This document shows positions 1-6,028 of a stretch of 17,451 nt of DNA, piece by piece. The notes under the pieces are model-generated. The model was not told the origin of the DNA, did not search any database, and was given only the letters and a program-made list of their open reading frames with translations. Within the stretch, counting starts at the first letter, position 1, and the number at the start of each line of letters is the position of its first letter. A program made the position numbers and the translations under genes. The DNA is taken from contig JAAXHR010000074.1 of the NCBI GenBank assembly GCA_012270805.1, positions 1 to 17,451 of the forward strand. The letters run 5' to 3'. This DNA comes from Dehalococcoidia bacterium (GTDB lineage: Bacteria > Chloroflexota > Dehalococcoidia > Lucifugimonadales > Lucifugimonadaceae).

Positions 1-911
1 GCAGCATCAAGAGCGTCTTTGATGCGAGATGAGTAGTCAGGTGTCGGATACAGTACCGCCATCTCGCCGAATTTCACACCCTCTCGGGCATCGGCCACTA
101 TGTTGCGGATCAACGCTCGTGGCTCGTCTGCTGCGCTCGTTGCCGAGTAAAAACGCGATTGCGGAGAATCATCGCCCTTTTGGTAATGTGGTCTGTCATC
201 TGGATTGATGCGAACAGCAACGCTGAAGTCCAATCGCTCCAAAGCGTCCCATAACCGCGTGTATGCGTCGGGAAGTGATGGCGCACGAACCACAATGATG
301 CCGGGGCCGAAGATGGAATTTACACGCTCAGCGTCGCCGGAAACTGCCTGAGCGGCCATCGAAGCTTTATTTTCACGAGTCAGATACGAGGATGCGAGCT
401 CGGCATATCTTCGTTGTAGCTCAAGCAGTTGCGGATAAAGGCCATTGTTTGACCCACGCGCAAGCCGCATTAATGCGGCTTCAGCCCCACCATCTAGCAA
501 CTCAAGCTCTTGGAGCGTGTTTTGAACTGCATACAGTGTGGAGTCGTTGTCCGCGTGTCTGGTTAGCGGTCCAGGCGTTTCGATGTCATAGATCGCGTTG
601 TGAATGAGCTCGGACGCGATTAACCGCGTCATGGGAGGCATCTCGGACTGATCGGTGGCATCGAAAAGAATATCGGCGACCTCTTCAATCCGCATAAATT
701 CGACGTTGAAGAGTCCATAACCATCGCACAGCTTTGTAGTCACTGCCCGCCTCAGGAAGAACGCCGAATATAGCGATGGAGCGACAACCACTATCCGAGA
801 CAGAGCGTTCCTCGCTCGAGACCGCTTAATCGCGGCGGCGACGAATTCCACTAATGGGGCGCCATTGGACACGCTACTCGATCTATGTGGGGTTGATGCG
901 GATCGAACCAT
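1..911 (-). CDS. AddB-like / PD-(D/E)XK nuclease-family protein, 5' part only
   Basis: This frame is open for 303 codons from an ATG at 911 and runs off the left edge, so only the N-terminal part is visible. Recognisable stretches are IVVVAPSLYSAFFLRRAV (about residues 40-57), then GLFNVEFMRIEEVADIL, and near the window edge a segment with SATSAADEPRALIRNIV followed by REGVKFGEMAVLYPTPD. This pattern resembles the inactivated-helicase half of AddB/RexB-type recombination nucleases, whose C-terminal PD-(D/E)XK nuclease domain would lie outside the window. No Walker A motif is visible in the part present. The start is uncertain: the ATG lies 10 nt after tRNA-Arg with no Shine-Dalgarno, and a GTG at 872 (codon 14) would begin nearer the conserved region. 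The family call rests on remembered sequence patterns, so confidence is moderate. Confidence 0.6.
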   Translation of the reverse strand, partial: MVRSASTPHRSSSVSNGAPLVEFVAAAIKRSRARNALSRIVVVAPSLYSAFFLRRAVTTKLCDGYGLFNVEFMRIEEVADILFDATDQSEMPPMTRLIASELIHNAIYDIETPGPLTRHADNDSTLYAVQNTLQELELLDGGAEAALMRLARGSNNGLYPQLLELQRRYAELASSYLTRENKASMAAQAVSGDAERVNSIFGPGIIVVRAPSLPDAYTRLWDALERLDFSVAVRINPDDRPHYQKGDDSPQSRFYSATSAADEPRALIRNIVADAREGVKFGEMAVLYPTPDYSSRIKDALDA

Positions 912-921
912 TGCTGGAGAG

Positions 922-996
922 TGGCGCCCCCGGTGAGAATCGAACTCACGCACCTGGCTTCGGAGACCAGTGCTCTATCCACTGAGCTACGGGGGC
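922..996 (-). tRNA. tRNA-Arg, anticodon CCG
   Basis: On the minus strand the sequence folds as a full cloverleaf. The 7-bp acceptor stem is GCCCCCG/CGGGGGC, the D arm is GCTC/GAGC with loop AGTGGATA, the anticodon stem is CTGGT/GCCAG with loop CTCCGAA, and the T arm is GTGAG/CTCAC with loop TTCGATT. The loop gives anticodon CCG, which reads the Arg codon CGG. The D loop contains the A expected in bacterial tRNA-Arg. The discriminator is G at 925 and the 3' CCA is encoded at 922-924. The tRNA sits 38 nt after the antiporter stop and 10 nt before the next ORF. No separate promoter or terminator is evident, so it may be cotranscribed with both. Confidence 0.96.
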
Positions 997-1034
997 GCGG
1001 TGGAATTTCTATGATAGTCGTCTCGCCTCAGCAC

Positions 1035-2444
1035 TTAATGGCCGTGCGCCGCATGGCCATGAACTTCCGAGGCTTCGGGATTTGCCGGGGCATTGGCAAA
1101 GGCTTTAGTTAAGAAAATCGGAGCGATGATCGTTGTGACGACGGTCATGACGATAGCGACAGTGAAAATGTCTCGGTCGATGATGCCTGAGGCTCTACCT
1201 ATCTCGGCTACGATAAGTGCGACTTCGCCGCGCGGCAACATGCCCAATCCGACCCGCCAAGATCCCATCTTCCCGAATCCAACCAGTGCTGCGGGTGCTC
1301 CGGCGCCCAACAACTTGCTGATGATGGCGACCAAGGTTATGGCACTGCCGAACAATATCAGCTGCACAATATTATCGGATTGCCAGAGCGCGGTCAGATC
1401 AACTTGCATGCCGATAATGCAGAAGAAAACGGGTATGAGCACGCTGCCTCCGTTACGAATTGCGAAAAGGGTGTATTCCTTGAGCAGCGTCGCCGAGAGT
1501 GCCAATCCGATCGAGAAAGCACCGATGATCATGGCTAAGCCGAAGTAGACTTCAGCGACACTCGCGGCGATGAAAGCCATCGTGACGGCCAAGACAAGCG
1601 ATGAACCGTCGGATTTGAACCACATGGTCATTGCGGATATCCGGTTTGCCAGAATACTGCCGACGATGGTGAGGCCAAGCCAGAAACCGACGGCTTTAAC
1701 GATCAGCAGGATTACCGAAGCACCCGATATTCCCTCGTCGCCAGCAATTCCCACCACAATCGCAACCAAAACAATTCCAAGAACATCGTCCAATACCGCC
1801 GCCGCCATCACCGTCACGCCTTCAATTGAATCGAGTCTGCTGATATCGGTCAATACTCTCGCAGTGATACCGACTGATGTTGCCGTGAGGATCGCACCAA
1901 CGAACAACGGGGGAATCGCTTCGCTGATCGAGTCCAAACTACCATATCCGAACCAAAGCGTGACCAGAAATCCTAGGGCGAACGGTAGCGCTACGCCACC
2001 GATGGCAACGGCAGTCGCGGGTCGGATATATTTGATGAACTGCTTCCTGTTCGTCTCCAGACCAGCTTCGAATAGCAGTAGAACAGCGCCTAGCTGGCCA
2101 ACGAAGTAAAGAGCGAATGGAATGGCAGGTTCCGCGATATCTCCGCCATGGCTGGCGGCGGTCGACAAGAACGGCCCGACTTCGCGAAACATCGGTCCGG
2201 CGAGGTCAAAGAAGCGAATTCCGCCGAGGGCATGGGGCCCAATGATGATGCCGGCACACAACTCACCCAGCAGTGCCGGGATTTTGAGAAAGCGTTCGGC
2301 GATTTCACCGCCAACTTTAGCCGCAACAAGGATGACCGCGAGCATGATGATCAACTCGGCGGACAGATAGAGTAGGGATTCTCCGTGCAATTTTCGAGAG
2401 GTTAGGTGGGGCTTAGCTAAGGAATAGAGCGAGTTGCGGACCAT
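1035..2444 (-). CDS. CPA2-family cation:proton antiporter (KefB/NapA-like)
   Basis: This 469-residue integral membrane protein should exchange Na+ or K+ for protons across the inner membrane. It has about a dozen hydrophobic segments. Family landmarks are PALLGELCAGIIIGP (56-70), LLLFEAGLE (122-130), TATSVGITARVL (187-198), AAVLDDVLG (215-223) and a late LPRGEVALIVAEIG. The Asp-Asp pair at 219-220 matches the DD signature of electrogenic NapA-type exchangers rather than the ND of electroneutral ones; ion choice cannot be read from the sequence. There is no C-terminal TrkA-N domain, unlike KefB/KefC. The tail ends in a His-rich HGHAAHGH. The first 20 or so residues before the first membrane segment look non-conserved and the ATG has no Shine-Dalgarno, so the real start may lie further in. 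It follows truB by 59 nt. Confidence 0.9.
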   Translation of the reverse strand: MVRNSLYSLAKPHLTSRKLHGESLLYLSAELIIMLAVILVAAKVGGEIAERFLKIPALLGELCAGIIIGPHALGGIRFFDLAGPMFREVGPFLSTAASHGGDIAEPAIPFALYFVGQLGAVLLLFEAGLETNRKQFIKYIRPATAVAIGGVALPFALGFLVTLWFGYGSLDSISEAIPPLFVGAILTATSVGITARVLTDISRLDSIEGVTVMAAAVLDDVLGIVLVAIVVGIAGDEGISGASVILLIVKAVGFWLGLTIVGSILANRISAMTMWFKSDGSSLVLAVTMAFIAASVAEVYFGLAMIIGAFSIGLALSATLLKEYTLFAIRNGGSVLIPVFFCIIGMQVDLTALWQSDNIVQLILFGSAITLVAIISKLLGAGAPAALVGFGKMGSWRVGLGMLPRGEVALIVAEIGRASGIIDRDIFTVAIVMTVVTTIIAPIFLTKAFANAPANPEASEVHGHAAHGH

Positions 2445-2480
2445 TCAAAACAGAGTGGGACCACTTGGTTCTTAACAGCA

Positions 2481-2496
2481 GAGATTCTACAATCTC
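2481..2496 (-). repeat. Inverted repeat between truB and the antiporter
   Basis: On the minus strand GAGATT-GTAG-AATCTC forms a perfect 6-bp stem with a 4-nt loop, 7 nt after the truB stop. No run of T follows it directly, so it is at most a weak terminator or an mRNA end-protecting hairpin. A second small dyad (AGTGG-TC-CCACT) followed by TTTT lies closer to the antiporter start at about 2450-2465. Confidence 0.4.
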
Positions 2497-2503
2497 GCCA
2501 CTT

Positions 2504-3442
2504 TTAGATTCCGATCGAATCTTTAAACACGATCGCCGGATGGATGGAATCTACTTTGTCGTCGACTCGTGCCAAACCGATGAATTCGTCGTTTTTCCCG
2601 TATACGCGAATCCGATGTTCTCCGTTCTCCCAGTTTGCAAAATTCGTTTCTATCACCCTCCCATGCAAAAAAGCCGCGGTTTCCGCGTCGTCAAGGGTGA
2701 TCGAGGGGAGTTGATTGAGCACATAATCTGGTTTTTCCAGATAGAACGTCCACGAATCATCATCGACGGACGCGATCAGCGTGTCAAGGGATACAGAATC
2801 ATTGATGTGAAAATTGCCAGCTCTCGTGCGCTGAAGCGATGTCATGTGAGCACCACAACCGAGCCGTTCCCCGACATCGTTGGCGAGGCTGCGAGCGTAG
2901 AATCCGCTCCCACAGTCGATATTCAACGTGAAGTTCGGCGGGGCCCAGGTCGTCAACTCTAGTTTGTGGACTTCGACTTTCCGTGGTTCTCGTGGGATCG
3001 TTTTTCCCTGTCTGGCCAACTTGTAGAGCGGCTGACCATTCTTCTTGATGGCGCTGTACATAGGGGGAATTTGGTCGATTTCACCTCGGAATACTGACAG
3101 TACTGATACCAGGTCAATCGATTTCACCCACGAGTAATCTTGCCTTTTGGTCTCGGTGCCTTCGGAATCGTAAGTATCAGTTGATATCCCGAGCGTTGCA
3201 GACATGAGATACGACTTGCTGCCGGACAATATGAATTTGGACAGTCGTGTTGCGCGACCGATGCAGAGCGGCAGCACGCCGGTAGCTATAGGATCCAACG
3301 TTCCGCCGTGTCCGATCTTCAGTCCACGTTGCCGTAACTGAAACGCGGACCGGAGTTTGGCTACAACGTCGGCAGACGTCCACCTAGGCGGCTTGTCGAC
3401 GTTGAGAAATCCTGAAATCGAGTGTCTTGTCCCCCGCATCAT
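2504..3442 (-). CDS. truB: tRNA pseudouridine(55) synthase TruB
   Basis: TruB isomerises U55 to pseudouridine in the T loop of tRNAs. The protein is about 312 residues, normal for the family. FLNVDKPPRWTSADVVAKLR is the N-terminal family motif. GHGGTLDPIATGVLPL holds the catalytic Asp (D50 counting from the ATG at 3442). GSGFYARSLANDVG is the later conserved motif, and a PUA-like C-terminal region follows. The frame also allows a TTG at 3445 and a second ATG at 3439; none has a clear Shine-Dalgarno. It follows rbfA by about 25 nt, the usual rbfA-truB order of the nusA-infB operon, so it is probably made from the same transcript as the ribosome maturation genes. Confidence 0.96.
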   Translation of the reverse strand: MMRGTRHSISGFLNVDKPPRWTSADVVAKLRSAFQLRQRGLKIGHGGTLDPIATGVLPLCIGRATRLSKFILSGSKSYLMSATLGISTDTYDSEGTETKRQDYSWVKSIDLVSVLSVFRGEIDQIPPMYSAIKKNGQPLYKLARQGKTIPREPRKVEVHKLELTTWAPPNFTLNIDCGSGFYARSLANDVGERLGCGAHMTSLQRTRAGNFHINDSVSLDTLIASVDDDSWTFYLEKPDYVLNQLPSITLDDAETAAFLHGRVIETNFANWENGEHRIRVYGKNDEFIGLARVDDKVDSIHPAIVFKDSIGI

Positions 3443-3467
3443 CAATTTCAGGGTGCGACGTTGTTTG

Positions 3468-3806
3468 CTAGCGACTGTCAGTTAGGTAATCGATGTAATT
3501 GATCATATTCTGACCTTCCTCAAGAGAGGTGTCGAGAATGAAGATGATCTTCGGCGTCCGTCGCATCTTGGCTCGAACGCTCAACTCGTGACGAATGAAT
3601 CCGACGCGCTCTTCGAGGTACTCAATCGCCAGTTCGACATCTCCAGATTTTGTGTAGACGCTCACTGCGACGCGGGCTAGAGTCAATCCGGAATCGCATG
3701 TCACATCCATCACTGAAACTAACCCTGGCGGGGCCAGCTCTTCATCGATAATCTGTCCAATGATTCGTTGCAGATTCTTCTCGACGCGTCCAATTCTCCT
3801 AGTCAT
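3468..3806 (-). CDS. rbfA: 30S ribosome-binding factor RbfA
   Basis: RbfA is a small KH-fold protein that binds immature 30S subunits and helps process the 5' end of 16S rRNA. The 112 residues match the family length. It shows the early RRIGRVEKNLQRIIGQII helix, a central LTLARVAVSVYTKSGD strand region, and the typical end pattern R-x-P-K-I-I-F-I-L-D-T-S-L-E-E-G. It starts 29 nt after the infB stop and is followed by truB. No strong Shine-Dalgarno is visible, so it may depend on translation coupled to infB. The call rests on both the protein pattern and the conserved operon position. Confidence 0.93.
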   Translation of the reverse strand: MTRRIGRVEKNLQRIIGQIIDEELAPPGLVSVMDVTCDSGLTLARVAVSVYTKSGDVELAIEYLEERVGFIRHELSVRAKMRRTPKIIFILDTSLEEGQNMINYIDYLTDSR

Positions 3807-3835
3807 TACGGGAACCGCAATTAGACTTCGCCAGA

Positions 3836-5689
3836 TTAACGAGCTGTGACAGCTCGCAACTCGTAGCAGGTGATGGTGTCGCCTTCTTGGTAGTCGTGAA
3901 AACCGTCGAGGACGATGCCGCCCTCGTAGTTTGTGGCGATCTCCCGAACATTTTCGTCGAAATGCCGCATCGAGGACACAGCACCCTCAAACAGCTCCTC
4001 GCCACGTCTCGATACGATCATCCGAGCGTTGCGACGCATGAGGCCCGAGGTCACACGAACGCCAGCGATACGTTCTCGTCTGCCGTGAGGGAAGATCTGC
4101 AACACAGTTGCTCGACCGAGGGTTACCTCTTCTTGTTCTGGTTCCGTCAACTGCCTCGCGGCTTGTTTGACATCATCGATCATCGTGTAGATGATGTCGT
4201 AGGTCTTAATCGGGACGCCTTCCTGGTTCGCCAGGCGCGATGCTGCGGTCTCAACGGTCGTTTCAAAGCCGACGATCATCGCGTCCGAGGCCGAGGCGAG
4301 CATCACGTCGGATTCTGAAACCGGACCTGTGGCCGCGTGCAACAGCTTCACTTGCACATCCGGCGATGAAAGCCCGTCAACTGCACGTCGAATCGCGTCG
4401 ATCGTACCTTGAGCTCCGGTTTTGGCGACGAGGTTCAACTCGGCCGCTTCATAACTCTGGCGGTGCCTCAAAACTTCGGCGAGTGTCGAGGGCCTGGTCG
4501 TGTCGTGTCGTCGTTGTTCCTGCCGAGATCGAGTGTCTATCCGTTGCCGTGCAACCTTTTCGTCTTCAACTACCTCAAACTGTTGGCCAGACTCTGGGAC
4601 CCCATTCAGTCCGAGAATCTCGACCGGAACAGATGGTCCAGCACTCGCGACCTCTTTCCCGAAGCCATCAACCATTCTTCGCACGTGGCCGTACTTGTCA
4701 CCCGCGACGATCGTGTCGCCTACACTGACCGTGCCCGAGCGCACGATTACCGTTGCAACCGGACCACGTTGCTTGTCTAGAGTCGCCTCGACGACGACAC
4801 CGATCGCTTCGCGATTGGGGTCTGCCGAGAATTCGGATACCTCCGAGAGTAGCAGCAAGGAATCGATGAGATCTGACACACCGTCACCGTTGAGGGCGGA
4901 TACCGGAACCGACAAAACCTCGCCACCCAAATCTTCGACTATGACGTCGTGTTCCAATAGTTCGGTGGTCACGCGCACCGGATCGGCTCCGGCAACATCG
5001 ATTTTGTTGACGGCGATAACCATCGGAACCTCCGCCGCCTTGGCGTGGCTGATGGCTTCCACGGTTTGAGGCATCACACCGTCGTCGGCCGCGACCACGA
5101 TGACGGCGATGTCAGTCGCCTGTGCACCGCGGGCACGCATAGCAGTAAACGCTTCGTGACCGGGAGTGTCGATGAAAGTGATGAGCTGTCCTTCATGGTC
5201 GATTTGGTACGCACCGATGCTTTGAGTGATTCCACCTGCTTCGCCATCTACGACGTTGGTGCCCCGAATGGCGTCCAACAACGTGGTTTTGCCGTGGTCA
5301 ACATGGCCCATAACTGCTACAACAGCAGCTCTAGGTTGCGTTTCGCCTTCTTCGTCGTCAAAGCCAACTCGGTCAGAAGCCTCAGATTCTTCCATGTCGA
5401 CAGGTTTTCGGACTCGCACACCCAATCGGACTGATATCGTCGCGGCAACCTCGAAGTCGATGGAGTCGTTCATGGCGACCATCATGTTGAGTCGCATCAA
5501 CTCCTTGATGATTTCGATCGGAGACCGGCGTATGACCTCGGACAACTCGGCGACGCTGATCTCGGCGGGCAGATCAACAGGGCCGGCGAACTTCACCGGC
5601 TCGCGACGAGTTGACGGTCGCTCTGAGCTACCGTTCCTGTGACGGCCGCGACTACTGCGGCGTTGTCTTGTCCTCTGTGATCTTGCCAT
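3836..5689 (-). CDS. infB: Translation initiation factor IF-2, short form
   Basis: IF-2 is the GTPase that brings initiator fMet-tRNA to the 30S subunit and drives subunit joining. The G-domain motifs are clear: G1 GHVDHGKTT (128-136), G2 region GGITQSIGAY (152-161), G3 DTPGH (174-178), G4 NKID (228-231) and G5 SAL (264-266). The C-terminal IF-2 domains follow. At 617 residues it is much shorter than the roughly 890 of E. coli. The usual long disordered N-terminus is reduced to about 35 Arg-rich residues before a single IF2_N-like helix bundle (about 40-90, with VAELSEVIRRSPIEIIKELM). Short IF-2 is common in Chloroflexota-like bacteria. The ATG at 5689 lacks a strong Shine-Dalgarno. The broken ylxR lies just upstream. 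Confidence 0.97.
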   Translation of the reverse strand: MARSQRTRQRRSSRGRHRNGSSERPSTRREPVKFAGPVDLPAEISVAELSEVIRRSPIEIIKELMRLNMMVAMNDSIDFEVAATISVRLGVRVRKPVDMEESEASDRVGFDDEEGETQPRAAVVAVMGHVDHGKTTLLDAIRGTNVVDGEAGGITQSIGAYQIDHEGQLITFIDTPGHEAFTAMRARGAQATDIAVIVVAADDGVMPQTVEAISHAKAAEVPMVIAVNKIDVAGADPVRVTTELLEHDVIVEDLGGEVLSVPVSALNGDGVSDLIDSLLLLSEVSEFSADPNREAIGVVVEATLDKQRGPVATVIVRSGTVSVGDTIVAGDKYGHVRRMVDGFGKEVASAGPSVPVEILGLNGVPESGQQFEVVEDEKVARQRIDTRSRQEQRRHDTTRPSTLAEVLRHRQSYEAAELNLVAKTGAQGTIDAIRRAVDGLSSPDVQVKLLHAATGPVSESDVMLASASDAMIVGFETTVETAASRLANQEGVPIKTYDIIYTMIDDVKQAARQLTEPEQEEVTLGRATVLQIFPHGRRERIAGVRVTSGLMRRNARMIVSRRGEELFEGAVSSMRHFDENVREIATNYEGGIVLDGFHDYQEGDTITCYELRAVTAR

Positions 5690-5728
5690 TGACGATTCTT
5701 GAAGCGTTTGTCCAGCGTCGCGTTAATT

Positions 5729-6001
5729 TCACTCGCCCCGAGTCTCCAGAAATTCGGCGAAACCCATTGCGACGACTTTCTCAGGCGTTAGTGCTTTCTT
5801 TATCTTATCGCTAATTCTTATCGCGTCGAATACGTCCGATCCCCCGCATATGCAGCGGCCTTTTCCGTCCATTCATCCCGTTTCATAGAGTATTGCTGGG
5901 CATCAGAAGTGCGAACGATGCGGAGCATCTCGTCTTTGGCGCGTTTTTCGCCGCATACGATGGTCGATACGTTCCGGATCTGCTCGCCGAAACGTAATCA
6001 A
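5729..6001 (-). pseudogene. ylxR: ylxR (YlxR/DUF448 RNA-binding protein), frameshifted
   Basis: The 339 nt between nusA and infB hold a YlxR-like sequence that no single frame encodes. The frame open from 5997 to the TAA at 5818-5820 reads STIVCGEKRAKDEMLRIVR, which closely fits the YlxR N-terminal motif, but it has no ATG, GTG or TTG before the motif. The C-terminal part, DVFDAIRISDKIKKALTPE and onward to a TGA at 5729-5731, lies in the -1 frame. The frames can be joined at a run of five G near 5841-5845: a sixth G would restore one protein with AAAYAGG where the family has GRGAYVC. A TTG at 6001 starts a short stretch ending ADPER in the same frame as the C-terminal part, so a second shift near 5965 is possible. 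The first Cys and the GRG of the family motif are absent. It is either a decayed gene or affected by sequence errors. Confidence 0.6.
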
Positions 6002-6015
6002 CCCGGATAACGGGT
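6001..6015 (-). repeat. Small inverted repeat between nusA and ylxR
   Basis: ACCCG-TTATC-CGGGT on the minus strand is a perfect 5-bp stem with a 5-nt loop, starting 13 nt after the nusA stop. No T run follows, so it is not a convincing terminator. It could be an intercistronic processing hairpin or chance. Confidence 0.3.
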
Positions 6016-6028
6016 GCCCCAGACGCGT

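Noticed and set aside
885..915. GGTTCGATCC next to a CCCCACA-like end just after tRNA-Arg, suggesting a second tRNA remnant
   Set aside because: The flanking bases do not pair as a T stem and no acceptor, anticodon or D arm could be built, so it is probably chance.
1570..2109. Long plus-strand open frame (179 codons) opposite the antiporter
   Set aside because: It lies wholly antisense to a well-conserved membrane protein gene, and its translation shows no family pattern.
2445..2470. Possible terminator AGTGG-TC-CCACT followed by TTTT before the antiporter
   Set aside because: The loop is too small unless the stem is cut to 4 bp, and the T run is short and separated from the stem, so it was not called as a terminator.
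4500..5069. Plus-strand open frame of 189 codons opposite infB
   Set aside because: It is antisense to the conserved IF-2 GTPase region and reads as a Ser/Thr/Pro-rich shadow without recognisable motifs.
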